Shown in pieces: positions 47,354 through 57,092 of a DNA stretch of 64,000 nucleotides. Location: contig JAQWNW010000027.1 of NCBI GenBank assembly GCA_029246285.1, positions 26,394 through 90,393 on the forward strand. Reading direction: 5' to 3'. A program made the translations under genes and the position numbers. The first letter of the stretch is position 1. The number at the start of each line of letters is the position of its first letter. This stretch comes from Paracoccaceae bacterium (lineage in GTDB: Bacteria > Pseudomonadota > Alphaproteobacteria > Rhodobacterales > Rhodobacteraceae). Under the pieces are notes generated by a model. It saw nothing but the letters and a program-made list of their open reading frames with translations, ran no database searches and was not told the origin of the DNA.

Positions 47354-48115
47354 ATGACGCATTTGAATGGGAAACACGCACTAGTCACCGGAGGTGGGAC
47401 TGGTATTGGTCAAGCAATTGCCATTAAATTAGCAGACCTCGGAGCTACGGTTACGGTCACTGGAAGAAGAATTGAGACTCTAACTGAAACTTGCTCTCTT
47501 TCAAACAATATCTACCCATTAATAATGGATATGGCGTCGGAAGAAAGCATTGTTGAAGGAACAAAGCTTGCAATTAAAGAACGTGGACCGACTTTAATAC
47601 ATGTTGCAAACGCGGGAATTGCAGAAACAATGCCTGTTCACAGAATGGACTTAGCTTTTTGGAACAAAATTATGAGAACTAATCTGGACGGAGTGTTTTT
47701 GGGCATTCGAGAAGGATTAACTAGTATGAAAGAAAATAATTTTGGAAGAATAATAACGATCAGCTCAATCGCAGGACTAAAAGGCCTCAAGTATGGAGCA
47801 GCATACTCGGCGTCAAAACATGCAGTTATAGGATTAACAAAAACATTATCAGAAGAATATATGGGCAGTGGAATAACAGCAAATGCAATCTGCCCAGGAT
47901 ATGTTAGAACCCCAATTGTTGACCGCAATAGAGACTTAATAGCATCTCGAAGTAATATGACCTTAGAAGATGCAGAGAAGGCAATGTCCCAAGACAATAG
48001 ACACAAACGCTTAATAGAAGTAGAAGAAGTCTCATGCGCTGCAGAATTTCTTGTTGGACCAAATTCAGAGTCAATCAATGGTCAAACTTTGGAGATTGCA
48101 GGTGGACAGATTTAA
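47354..48115 (+). CDS. Short-chain dehydrogenase/reductase
   Basis: 253 residues from the ATG at 47354, preceded by GGAG at 7 bases; an ATG four codons upstream overlaps that site. Cofactor motif TGGGTGIG near 14-21, VANAGIAE (NAG motif), the Ser of TISSIAG, Tyr-Lys in YSASKHAV and CPGYVRTPI. Resembles 3-hydroxybutyrate dehydrogenase and 3-oxoacyl-ACP reductases, but the substrate cannot be fixed. Convergent with glpK (7-base gap). Confidence 0.87.
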   Translation: MTHLNGKHALVTGGGTGIGQAIAIKLADLGATVTVTGRRIETLTETCSLSNNIYPLIMDMASEESIVEGTKLAIKERGPTLIHVANAGIAETMPVHRMDLAFWNKIMRTNLDGVFLGIREGLTSMKENNFGRIITISSIAGLKGLKYGAAYSASKHAVIGLTKTLSEEYMGSGITANAICPGYVRTPIVDRNRDLIASRSNMTLEDAEKAMSQDNRHKRLIEVEEVSCAAEFLVGPNSESINGQTLEIAGGQI

Positions 48116-48122
48116 TTCCTTT

Positions 48123-49571
48123 TTAACTTAAGAGTTTTTTAATAGCCTCTGTCCATCTCTCGTATTCTTTATCGATTAAAGCAGTATCATTTTCTGGCTC
48201 GAAGATCTTATCAATTTTCAAACAGTCATTAACAGCTGCAAAATCTTTAAAATCCCCCAAAGATAAACTAAGCAAACAAGCGACTCCAAACGCACTGGCT
48301 TCAACATTTATTGGCCTTTCAACTTTTAGCCTTAACTGATCAGAAATCTTCTGCAATAGCCAATCATTTTGACTTACCCCCCCATCTACTTTTAACAATT
48401 CAATTGTTTTATTGGGATGATCCGATTGCATGGCAGATAAAAGATCTCGAACCTGAAATGCAATACTCTTGAGTGCTGCTTGAATTAAATCATCTGAGTC
48501 TGTATCACGTTCCAAACCAAAAATAGCTCCTCGACAACTCGAGTTCCAGTAAGGCGCACCTAAGCCTGTAAATGCTGGGACAAATATAACATTATTAGTT
48601 CCTTCTTTTATCTTATTTAGATCATTATAACTTTCTATTAAGTTTAGATTATTCTTCATCCAATCAATAGTAGTTCCAACATTAAATAATGATCCCTCCT
48701 TAGCGTATGTAGTAAAGCCATCTATTGTGTATGCTATCGTAGTAATCAAATTAGACTCAGATCGGTGTGCCTCCTGTCCAGTATTCATCATAACAAAACA
48801 ACCAGTACCAAAGGTTGCTTTCACCATTCCTGGCTTAAAACAGCCCTGTCCCACTGCCGCTGCCTGTTGATCACCAATCATAGCTTTTATTGGAATCTTT
48901 TTTCCAAATAAGAAGGTTTCAGAAAAATCTGCAATATTCTCATTTACAACGGGTAGTATCGATTGTGGAATGTCAAATAAATCCAACAAATCATCATCCC
49001 ATTTTTTATCATAAATATTGAACAACATTGTTCTCGAAGCATTTGTTATGTCAGTAGCATGTACTTTTCCCTCCGTTAGATGCCAAAGAACAAAAGAGTC
49101 GATCGTTCCAAAAGCCAACTTTCCTTGTTCTGCTTTTTGTCGCGCATTTTCCACGTTATCTAAGAGCCAGCCTATTTTTGTCGCTGAAAAGTAAGGATCC
49201 AAGAACAAACCTGTTCTTTCCTCAACCAAACCTTGGTATCCACCCAATTTAAGGTCCTTGCAGACCTTGTCAGTGCGCCTATCTTGCCAGACGATTGCAT
49301 TATATATCGGAATTCCGCTTTCACGGTCCCACATAACAACTGTCTCTCTTTGATTTGTTATACCAAGAGCGACAACATCATTATCAATTACTGATTTTAC
49401 AGTTTTAATAACACTTGCAATAATATCAGAGGGGTTCTGTTCAACCCAACCCGACTTAGGGAATTGGGATTCTATTTTTTCCGAATTTATTCTTAAAATT
49501 TGAAGTGTTTCGTCAAAAAGTATAGCACGAGTGGAGGTTGTACCTTGGTCAATGGTAATAATTTTTTTCAT
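48123..49571 (-). CDS. glpK: Glycerol kinase
   Basis: FGGY-family kinase giving glycerol 3-phosphate. 482 residues: DQGTTSTRAILFD (7-19), ITNQRETVVMWDRESG, AIVWQDRRT and KVDGGVSQNDWLLQ. No other glp gene is adjacent, so uptake and oxidation must be encoded elsewhere. Divergent from the ureohydrolase gene; a TTAAAAGCTT sequence occurs twice in the gap (near 49573 and 49636). Confidence 0.93.
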   Translation of the reverse strand: MKKIITIDQGTTSTRAILFDETLQILRINSEKIESQFPKSGWVEQNPSDIIASVIKTVKSVIDNDVVALGITNQRETVVMWDRESGIPIYNAIVWQDRRTDKVCKDLKLGGYQGLVEERTGLFLDPYFSATKIGWLLDNVENARQKAEQGKLAFGTIDSFVLWHLTEGKVHATDITNASRTMLFNIYDKKWDDDLLDLFDIPQSILPVVNENIADFSETFLFGKKIPIKAMIGDQQAAAVGQGCFKPGMVKATFGTGCFVMMNTGQEAHRSESNLITTIAYTIDGFTTYAKEGSLFNVGTTIDWMKNNLNLIESYNDLNKIKEGTNNVIFVPAFTGLGAPYWNSSCRGAIFGLERDTDSDDLIQAALKSIAFQVRDLLSAMQSDHPNKTIELLKVDGGVSQNDWLLQKISDQLRLKVERPINVEASAFGVACLLSLSLGDFKDFAAVNDCLKIDKIFEPENDTALIDKEYERWTEAIKKLLS

Positions 49572-49704
49572 TTTAAAAGCTTACAAAATTATTAAGTAAA
49601 CGAAAACTATGTTCTTGGTTTTATTCTTAATCTTATTAAAAGCTTGAACGAAATTAAGAATGAGGTCAAAATAATTATGCTGAACTTTTTTAAGAGGTGT
49701 TTAC

Positions 49705-50664
49705 TTGTCCAATTCTTATTTTCAACCGGTATCTGGGCTAGATTTACCGCGATTTGCAGGAATCCCAACTTTTATGCGACTACCTCACATTCAATTGAAC
49801 GATCCAAAAATAAAGGATGTAGATATAGGTCTTATTGGCGTACCTTGGGACAGTGGCACTACTAATAGGTCTGGTGCGCGCCATGGACCGCGTCAGATAA
49901 GAGATGCTTCATCAATGATCAGAGCCCAAAATGGAGCGACAGGAGTCAGGCCATTTGAGTCAGCGAACTGTGCAGACCTTGGAGACATTGCACCTAATCC
50001 AGCAGACCTTATGCAAACTATGTCTAGAATAACACAGTTCTACAATGATATTCATTCAGCATTAATTAAACCAATGACTGTCGGTGGCGATCATTTGAGT
50101 TCATTTCCTATTCTAAGAGCTTTAGGTAAGCAAAAACCTCTTTCAATGATTCATTTTGATAGTCATACTGATTTATTTGATGCCTATTTTGGTGGAACTA
50201 AATATACTCATGGCACACCATTTAGACGTGCAATTGAAGAGAATTTACTAGATCCAACGAAAATTGTGCAAATTGGCATTCGCGGCTCCACTTATGATAG
50301 CGAAGATCGTGATTTCGCAGATTCAGTAGGTATCAAAATATATCCAATTGAGGAATTGCACGCCCGAGGAATAGAACAGATAATGAGAGAAGCATGTGAA
50401 ATTGTAGGTTCGTCAAGTACTTATATTTCCTATGACATTGATTTTGTTGACCCAACATTTGCTCCTGGAACAGGAACTCCAGAGGTAGGTGGTCCAAATT
50501 CATATGAAGCAATTCAGGTTATAAGAGAGTTAAAGAACGTAAACATAGTAGGTGCCGATCTCGTTGAAGTGTCCCCTCCTTACGATCACTCAGGCAATAC
50601 AGCATTTTTGGCTGCATCAATAATCTTTGAATTATTATGTATTATGACTACAAATGAAACATAG
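49705..50664 (+). CDS. Agmatinase/arginase-family ureohydrolase
   Basis: Manganese (or nickel) hydrolase releasing urea from a guanidino compound. 319 residues with the three metal motifs: VGGDHLSSF, FDSHTDLFD (family consensus DAHTD, here Ser replaces Ala) and SYDIDFVDPTFAPGTGTPE. The start is a TTG at 49705, supported by AAGAGGTG 6 bases upstream. Agmatinase, guanidinobutyrase or guanidinopropionase are all possible. Confidence 0.87.
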   Translation: MSNSYFQPVSGLDLPRFAGIPTFMRLPHIQLNDPKIKDVDIGLIGVPWDSGTTNRSGARHGPRQIRDASSMIRAQNGATGVRPFESANCADLGDIAPNPADLMQTMSRITQFYNDIHSALIKPMTVGGDHLSSFPILRALGKQKPLSMIHFDSHTDLFDAYFGGTKYTHGTPFRRAIEENLLDPTKIVQIGIRGSTYDSEDRDFADSVGIKIYPIEELHARGIEQIMREACEIVGSSSTYISYDIDFVDPTFAPGTGTPEVGGPNSYEAIQVIRELKNVNIVGADLVEVSPPYDHSGNTAFLAASIIFELLCIMTTNET

Positions 50665-50700
50665 GATCTTATTCTATATTCTCAAAATAATTAATAAATC

Positions 50701-52209
50701 TTAAGTCCATATAATAATAGGTTCATAACTCATTCTTAGAGCTACGCTTGCAAATCTTTGCTGCACTACCTTCCCAAACAAATCTTTATTTTTTTCTGAA
50801 ATTTTTAATTTTAATAACTTTTTACTATTATCAAGTTCTAACTTCCCCATAGAATCTGCTGTCGAACCAGAAAGCATTGCACCAAATCTCATAGCTTTTC
50901 CTAAGATTTCAGCTTTACGCCTATCTTTCTTATCCAAAATTGAAAAAATTTTAGAAAATATTTCATTTTTTTTGGGGCTTTTATACCTATACAATAAAGC
51001 TATCGCCAGAAAGGCTCTACCCTGATGATCGATACCACCCAAATTCGCTCTGGTAGCATTGTCAAAACAAACTTCGGCTCGGTAGTCTGGGTGTGCACGC
51101 CAGCTAACATCATGTAAAAAGCAAGCCGCCTTAATCAATCTAACAAAGTTTTTCTCGCTCGTTTCAAACAATGGCATAATGAAATTAAATAAAGTAAGGC
51201 CAAAACCAGGTATCCGAGCTGCTGATGCTTCCATATGACGACAAGCCTCTAACAATGGGTCCTGCTCTCTTAACTTTTTATTCATCGCGCTGTGCAACAA
51301 ACCTTCTCTAATACCATAACTGGAAACAGCTAATTTTTTTGGCTGAAAACAATCAATTAATTCATTTAAAATAATCGCAGAGCTAGGTAACAAACGTAAT
51401 CTTGAAGAGGAGCTTGGGGATTTTGCCTCAAGATCTTTTAAAGAAGCTCTCATAATCCAAGTAAGGGTACCTTTAATTTCAGCTATTCTCATTTGATATT
51501 CATGTAAAACTTTTAGAGGATAATCTGTCATTTCCATTTGCGTTCGCGCTATTGAACGCCAAGATCCACCTACTAAATACATATTGGTGTATTTTCTTGA
51601 GAATAGCTTTTTACTTTTTCTAAGTTCTGAATTTACAAAATCTCTTTGAAGTTTCTGATCGAGATAGAATTGATTTAAATAAAGTGGTCCTATTGGGCAG
51701 CTTATTGTCTTACCAACAGTACCTTTTGAAATTTCTGCTAATTCTAAAGATGCCCCACCTAAATCACAAACCAAACCATCGGCACCTGGCCAACCCAATA
51801 AAACACCTTGTGCAGACAAATTTGCTTCTTCTTCTCCAGTAAGAATAGTTACATTTAAGCCTGTTTCCTGCAAAATTTCTTCGCAAAAAGCCACACCATC
51901 TTTAGAGTTTCGAACAGCAGCGGTCGCCACTGCTATCAAAGTCACATGCATAGCTTTAGAAAGTAATACAAATCTCTTTAATGCCGCTAAGGCTTTGTTT
52001 TTATTATCAACATTTAATACATTATCGGAACTTAAATTACTCCCAAGAGAGCATATTACTTTTTCATTGTAAAAGTACGCAGGAGATCTCGCTGCACCAT
52101 CAAACACTACCAAGCGTACTGAATTAGATCCAATATCTATAACGCCTAGGCGTTCTATCGATCCTGAAGAAACTTTTTCTTTAAAATTAAATCTTAAGAA
52201 ATTTGACAA
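50701..52209 (-). CDS. ppx: Exopolyphosphatase (Ppx/GppA family)
   Basis: Degrades polyphosphate or pppGpp. 502 residues: GVIDIGSNSVRLVVFD (22-37), TGEEEANLSAQGVLLG, VCDLGGASLEL and GGSWRSIAR. The C-terminal HD-like region carries ACFLHDVSWRAHPDYR. The start appears to be a TTG at 52209, since no ATG or GTG precedes the conserved domain after the last upstream stop. It follows ppk after 44 bases, giving opposed polyphosphate enzymes in one unit. Confidence 0.9.
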   Translation of the reverse strand: MSNFLRFNFKEKVSSGSIERLGVIDIGSNSVRLVVFDGAARSPAYFYNEKVICSLGSNLSSDNVLNVDNKNKALAALKRFVLLSKAMHVTLIAVATAAVRNSKDGVAFCEEILQETGLNVTILTGEEEANLSAQGVLLGWPGADGLVCDLGGASLELAEISKGTVGKTISCPIGPLYLNQFYLDQKLQRDFVNSELRKSKKLFSRKYTNMYLVGGSWRSIARTQMEMTDYPLKVLHEYQMRIAEIKGTLTWIMRASLKDLEAKSPSSSSRLRLLPSSAIILNELIDCFQPKKLAVSSYGIREGLLHSAMNKKLREQDPLLEACRHMEASAARIPGFGLTLFNFIMPLFETSEKNFVRLIKAACFLHDVSWRAHPDYRAEVCFDNATRANLGGIDHQGRAFLAIALLYRYKSPKKNEIFSKIFSILDKKDRRKAEILGKAMRFGAMLSGSTADSMGKLELDNSKKLLKLKISEKNKDLFGKVVQQRFASVALRMSYEPIIIWT

Positions 52210-52253
52210 ATTAGTTCCAAAAACTTCTAATACAGATAAGAGTATCTAATCAA

Positions 52254-54443
52254 TTACCTTTTGTATCGCAACTTATAAACATCAGCATCACCTGCTGATC
52301 CACGGCCAGACAAAGATGGATTTTCCATAAAAAATTTATGGCAATCAAATAAATCACCAGTTTTATTATGCCTTAAATAAGTACCGTCAGACTGTAGCAC
52401 CCAACTTTGTTTTTCATCAGCTAAGTTTGCTGACATAATTTGGCTTACAATCTGCGATTTAATTGTATTGTTGTGAATTTCCAATAACCCCTCTACACGT
52501 CGATTTAAATTTCGATCCATCCAGTCTGCTGAGCTAATAAAAACTCTTCCTGATAATTTCTCAATTTGTCCACCATTTCCAAAACATACAATTCTTGAGT
52601 GTTCTAGAAACCTACCAACAATCGATTTGACTTGAATGTTTTCACTTAAATTTTCAATTCCTGGTCGAAGACCGCAAATTCCTCTAATTATTAACTTTAT
52701 TTTTACACCACTGTTACTCGCTCTATATAATGCATCTATAACATCAGGTTCTATAAGCGCATTCAACTTCCCCCAAATTTCTGCATTTTTACCTAACTTT
52801 GCTAACTTTATCTCATTATCAATGGCATCAAGTAAAAACTTTTTGAGATTAACGGGAGAAATTGAAATTTTTTCAAGACTACTTGGTTTAGCATAACCAG
52901 AAACGAAATTAAAAACTTTAGTTGCATCTCGACCGTAAGATGAATCACAAGTAAAAAATGATAAATCTGTATAATATTTCGCAGTTATTGGATGATAATT
53001 TCCTGTCCCAAAATGAGTGTAGGTTATCAACTTATCATTTTCCCGCCTTACTACAGTAGATAATTTCGCATGAGTTTTCATTGTAATAAAACCATACACA
53101 ACATGAGCACCAGCTCTTTCCAATCTGCGCGCCTGACGAATATTAGCTGCTTCATCAAATCGTGCCTTCAATTCGATAAATGCTGTTACTGACTTGCCAG
53201 TTTCAGCAGCTTCACATAGTGCATCTACGATAGGTGAGTTTTTGGATGTTCTATACAAAGTCTGCTTTATAGCAACAACAGACGTATCAACTGCTGCTTG
53301 TTGCAAAAATCTTACCACCATATCGAAGGTTTCATATGGGTGATGTAGCAACATATCTTTTTGCTGTATTGCTTTAAAAATATCCCCATCATAATCTAAA
53401 ACTCTCTCAGGAATTCTTGGAGAGAAATTTGGCCAAAGTAAATTTGGTATTCCTATTTGAACCAATTCTTGTAGATCTGACAATGCCATAAATCCATCTA
53501 TTTCAAAAATCTCACTTCGTAAGACATTACAATTCTTACTTATCATTTTTGCCAAATTAATATTAGCGCCAGCAGATATTGAAAGACTAATCACTTCGCC
53601 ACGTTTCCGACGTTTTAAGGCGGTTTCAAATTCTCGGACTAGATCCTCAGCTTCCTCTTCGATCTCTAAATCACTATTTCGCAACAACCGAAACGTACAA
53701 TAATTAATCAATAAATACTCTGGAAACAATTCGTTAATATATTCAACCAAAACTTCTTCAAGAGGCAACATTCTAAAGCTTTCAAGTGACGTACATAGCC
53801 TAACAAATCTTGGGAGCTGTTTAGGGATCGGTAATAGCACCGAATGCTCTTCTTCACTTTTGGCCTTTTTTAATTGTAGGGCCAGCGCAAAACCAGCATG
53901 AGGAATAAATGGAAATGGATGACCTGGATCAACAGCAAGAGGTGAAAGAACAGGAAAGATATTATTTATAAATTCATCATGAAGGAATTCTTTCTCTGCT
54001 TCTGTCAATTCAGCTGGTTTTAAAATCTCGATCTTTTCCGATTTTAAATCTGATATAAGATCAATCCAGCACGTTTGCTGCTGGTTTAGCAAAATTCTAG
54101 CTTTTTTATCAATTTCAGCCAATTGCTGACTTGGAGTCATTCCATCGGCCGCAGGATTATTTATCCTATTGTTCTTCAATTCACGAAGCCCCGCTACCCT
54201 AACAGAATAAAACTCATCCAAATTAGTCGATGAAATTGATAGAAATCGCAATCGTTCTAAAAGAGGCACATTCGGGTTGCTAGCTTCTTCTAACACACGC
54301 GAATTAAAAGCTAACCAAGAAATCTCACGATTTAAAAATCTTTCGCTAGTATTGTGACCTTTAAATCGCCTATCAGCGGATCTGACGATATCTGATCGCA
54401 AGAAATCAGAGTCAATAATTTTAAGGTTGTTTTGCTTATTCAT
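52254..54443 (-). CDS. ppk1: Polyphosphate kinase 1
   Basis: Makes polyphosphate from ATP. 729 residues in four domains: N-terminal FLNREISWLAFNSRVLEEA, middle head domain, then two phospholipase D-like domains. His458 in MKTHAKLSTVVRR is the autophosphorylated residue of the family; FGTGNYHPITAKYYTDLSFF and VFISSADWMDRNLNRRVE follow. AAAGGA precedes the ATG. It starts 8 bases after hdaA. Confidence 0.95.
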   Translation of the reverse strand: MNKQNNLKIIDSDFLRSDIVRSADRRFKGHNTSERFLNREISWLAFNSRVLEEASNPNVPLLERLRFLSISSTNLDEFYSVRVAGLRELKNNRINNPAADGMTPSQQLAEIDKKARILLNQQQTCWIDLISDLKSEKIEILKPAELTEAEKEFLHDEFINNIFPVLSPLAVDPGHPFPFIPHAGFALALQLKKAKSEEEHSVLLPIPKQLPRFVRLCTSLESFRMLPLEEVLVEYINELFPEYLLINYCTFRLLRNSDLEIEEEAEDLVREFETALKRRKRGEVISLSISAGANINLAKMISKNCNVLRSEIFEIDGFMALSDLQELVQIGIPNLLWPNFSPRIPERVLDYDGDIFKAIQQKDMLLHHPYETFDMVVRFLQQAAVDTSVVAIKQTLYRTSKNSPIVDALCEAAETGKSVTAFIELKARFDEAANIRQARRLERAGAHVVYGFITMKTHAKLSTVVRRENDKLITYTHFGTGNYHPITAKYYTDLSFFTCDSSYGRDATKVFNFVSGYAKPSSLEKISISPVNLKKFLLDAIDNEIKLAKLGKNAEIWGKLNALIEPDVIDALYRASNSGVKIKLIIRGICGLRPGIENLSENIQVKSIVGRFLEHSRIVCFGNGGQIEKLSGRVFISSADWMDRNLNRRVEGLLEIHNNTIKSQIVSQIMSANLADEKQSWVLQSDGTYLRHNKTGDLFDCHKFFMENPSLSGRGSAGDADVYKLRYKR

Positions 54444-54451
54444 AAAATCCT

Positions 54452-55126
54452 TTATGCCTTATCTTTTGTAAATTTGTCCAGAACTTCAGAAATCATTGCT
54501 CGACTCGGCCCTTTCTTCGTTTTCAACATTAAGTTATCTAATGAAACAACAAAATTTGATACTGATGACAAAGATCGGGTAATTCTTTTTAGAATATATT
54601 CTATTAAACTTGGTGAGATATTTATCTGCCTATCAGAAAATTGTTTAACTAATACAGCTGAAAGCAATGCATCATCAGGAGGGTAAATAGGGAAGTGTTC
54701 TGTGGCTTGTAATCTACTACTCAAGTCAAGCAACTGAACCCCAAGCCGACTTGCAGCAACTGAACTCGTCATCAATACGTAAATATCAAGTTGTTTTGCA
54801 AAATTTAATAGGTGAAATAATTTCTCTTCAAAAGTTGGTATTGAAATAATTAGATCAATATTCTCTATTATTAATGTTTTTATATTCGACAAATCTTGTT
54901 CTTGATTATTTAACTCTATAAACTTCGCCCCAGATAAATTAGCCCAAACATGCGATAAATGGGTTTTCCCAGAACCCTTTCCACCAGTAATCAAAACTCT
55001 TCGATCATTCCAATTAGCCCAATTTTGTACAACTTCAAAAGCTAAAGAATTTGCTTTAGAGACAAAAAAATCTTCGGTTCCTATTGCAGGATAACAAGGT
55101 AAATCAAAAATCAATTGATCCGACAA
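54452..55126 (-). CDS. hdaA: DnaA-regulatory-inactivator homologue HdaA
   Basis: Promotes DnaA-ATP hydrolysis with the replication clamp. 224 residues: the N-terminal QLIFDLP (4-10) is the clamp-binding motif, then an AAA+ domain with P-loop GGKGSGKT (48-55), IENIDLI as Walker B and LSSRLQATEHFPIYPPDD with the Arg finger region. Start is a TTG at 55126, backed by GGAGAAG 5 bases upstream. The hdaA-ppk-ppx order is characteristic of Alphaproteobacteria. Confidence 0.9.
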   Translation of the reverse strand: MSDQLIFDLPCYPAIGTEDFFVSKANSLAFEVVQNWANWNDRRVLITGGKGSGKTHLSHVWANLSGAKFIELNNQEQDLSNIKTLIIENIDLIISIPTFEEKLFHLLNFAKQLDIYVLMTSSVAASRLGVQLLDLSSRLQATEHFPIYPPDDALLSAVLVKQFSDRQINISPSLIEYILKRITRSLSSVSNFVVSLDNLMLKTKKGPSRAMISEVLDKFTKDKA

Positions 55127-55248
55127 TTTGACTTCTCCAAATTTTATTGAAACACTAACTTGATGCTAAATAACAATTGATTATAGTATTGTATGGCAAT
55201 AATAAACTAGTCAGATATAAAAAATTATCTAGTTAATTGCGAGGATCA

Positions 55249-56346
55249 ATGGATAATGCAAATCACAACACACGTGCAGAAGTCATTTTGCCATCAAAGG
55301 AATTAAATAAAGACATCGATTTCTTCACTAAAACCATCGGAATGCAATTAAATGAAATTTTTCCAGCAGATGATCCATCAGTAGCAGTTATTTCTGGTTA
55401 CGGGCTTCGCTTAAGACTAGAAAAAGGCTCAAATGCTCCTGCGAGTTCAATCAAAATTCATATAGAAGCTTCTAATAAATTAAATAATAATAAAAGCAAT
55501 TTAATAGCGCCCAATGGTTGTAGAATTGAACTGATCGAAATCAATCCCTCCTTAGTTATGCCCGAAACTAACCATGAATTTGTTGTAAGGCGACTTGCGG
55601 ATCAAGCGCCATGGGTTATCGGGCGTGCCGGAATGCATTACCGAGATCTAATTCCATCGAGGCTAGGAGGATCAATTATAGCCAGTCATATTAGAATTCC
55701 AGACGGAGGACCCGTGCCAGATATGGTGCATTATCATACAGTTGGGTTTCAATTAATATTCTGCTACAAGGGATGGGTAGATCTTGTATATGAAGATCAA
55801 GGAAAACCTTTCAGATTACATCAAGGTTGCTGCGTAATTCAGCCACCTGAGATTAGGCACAAAGTATTATTTGCTAGTGATAACATTGAAGTAATTGAGA
55901 TAGGAGTGCCTGCAGAACATGTCACAACGATTGATCATGAAATGCAACTTCCAAACAATATTATAAATATTAATCGTAAATTTAGTGGTCAAAAATTTGT
56001 TCATCATAAGGTTGAAGAAGCTAAATGGGAAAAATTTAGATTAAGTCAATTTGAAGCAAGAGATACAACAATATCAAAAAACACTCAAAATGTTGCTGGC
56101 GTAAAAATTGCCCGATATAAAGGAGGTGAAGACAGTTGGACTTCTCATGAGTCAGATATCTTATTTAATTTTGTTATGAGTGGAAACATGATTTTAGAAA
56201 GTGAAGGTAAAAGTTCGAACGAATTGGCTCCCGGTGATGCATTTGTAATTCCACCAAACATGAAAACTCGATATATGTCGTGTACTAATGATTTAGAACT
56301 TCTGGAGGTTTCACTTCCAGGCGAATTCAAAACCATAGTTTATTAA
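55249..56346 (+). CDS. VOC-like domain fused to two cupin domains
   Basis: 365 residues from the ATG at 55249, preceded by GAGGA. Residues about 10-100 look like a vicinal-oxygen-chelate/glyoxalase fold (AEVILPSKELNKDIDFFTKT, GMQLNEIFP). Cupin 1, about 140-225, has the metal motif VHYHTVGFQLIFCYKGWVD and LHQGCCVIQPPEIRHKV; cupin 2, about 285-365, has SHESDILFNFVMSGNMIL and APGDAFVIPP but lacks the paired His. So only the first cupin looks able to bind metal. Function not recognised; could be a small-molecule isomerase, dioxygenase or sensor. Confidence 0.75.
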   Translation: MDNANHNTRAEVILPSKELNKDIDFFTKTIGMQLNEIFPADDPSVAVISGYGLRLRLEKGSNAPASSIKIHIEASNKLNNNKSNLIAPNGCRIELIEINPSLVMPETNHEFVVRRLADQAPWVIGRAGMHYRDLIPSRLGGSIIASHIRIPDGGPVPDMVHYHTVGFQLIFCYKGWVDLVYEDQGKPFRLHQGCCVIQPPEIRHKVLFASDNIEVIEIGVPAEHVTTIDHEMQLPNNIININRKFSGQKFVHHKVEEAKWEKFRLSQFEARDTTISKNTQNVAGVKIARYKGGEDSWTSHESDILFNFVMSGNMILESEGKSSNELAPGDAFVIPPNMKTRYMSCTNDLELLEVSLPGEFKTIVY

Positions 56347-56350
56347 TTAA

Positions 56351-56379
56351 AAAGGAGATTAATGTATGATATTGATTAA
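56351..56379 (+). other. Orphan ribosome-binding site with a 5-codon mini-ORF
   Basis: AAAGGAG (56351-56357) is followed after 4 bases by ATG (56362), then four codons and TAA (56377-56379): MYDID. It sits right after the cupin gene. A TGATATT...AATATCA hairpin (about 56366-56397) covers the mini-ORF and runs toward the convergent flavin reductase end. It may be the remnant of a lost downstream gene, or a weak terminator region. Confidence 0.35.
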
Positions 56380-56394
56380 ATGAGAAATCAAATA

Positions 56395-57003
56395 TCAATC
56401 ATCAGGTCTTTTAAGCGAAATCAAATTCTCAATAACTGCATAATCTCGATACCCCAATCTAGCTAACGGTTTGTATAAAGTAACATCAAATATACCATCT
56501 CGAATGTATTCTTCATTTATATGAATTCCCTTAACCTCTCCAATTATTGCAGTTTGATCATCCCCGGGCAACTTAAGTTCTTTGTGTAAAACGCATTCAA
56601 AAGCAGCAGGTGCTTTTTTAACATATGGCACCCCAACAATCTGCGATCTACCTTTCTCTAGTCCTGCTAGACTAAACTCATCCTCTCCATGTTTGAAGTG
56701 CTGAGATGAGATATTCATTTCTGAAGTGAGTTCAAAACTAACAAAATTAACCACAAACTCGCCCGTCTCTCTAATATTACGGATTGAATCCTTTTCTTCA
56801 TTTACTCCAAGTTTTGGACCAGTTTTACTAAAAATAACCATAGGGGGCTTATCGCCAATTGCGTTAAAAAAAGAATATGGTGCTAAATTGGCTCTTCCCT
56901 CTTTATCAATTGTTGAAATCCAGCCAATTGGTCGTGGCGAAACAATCGCTTTAAAGGGGTCATGCGGAAGAGAAGACGGACGATTATCTGGGTTGTAAAA
57001 CAT
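56395..57003 (-). CDS. Flavin reductase-like/FMN-binding split-barrel protein
   Basis: 202 residues of the DIM6/NTAB flavin-reductase family: FKAIVSPRPIGWISTIDKEG near 17-36, NLAPYSFFNAIGDKPPMVIFS, DSIRNIRETGEFVVNFVS and HKELKLPGD. Binds FMN and usually supplies reduced flavin or acts as a small oxidoreductase. Convergent with the cupin gene and divergent from the GNAT. Physiological partner unknown. Confidence 0.85.
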   Translation of the reverse strand: MFYNPDNRPSSLPHDPFKAIVSPRPIGWISTIDKEGRANLAPYSFFNAIGDKPPMVIFSKTGPKLGVNEEKDSIRNIRETGEFVVNFVSFELTSEMNISSQHFKHGEDEFSLAGLEKGRSQIVGVPYVKKAPAAFECVLHKELKLPGDDQTAIIGEVKGIHINEEYIRDGIFDVTLYKPLARLGYRDYAVIENLISLKRPDD

Positions 57004-57092
57004 AAAAACCTCTTTATTAATCTAATCCCCAATCGTAACCTTTGAAAAACTGAGATACCAGCATAAAAAACGTAATACTTGAGCAAAGTTTG

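Noticed and set aside
47638..48078. 146-codon open frame opposite the SDR gene
   Set aside because: Antisense shadow of a well-supported gene with no recognisable domain.
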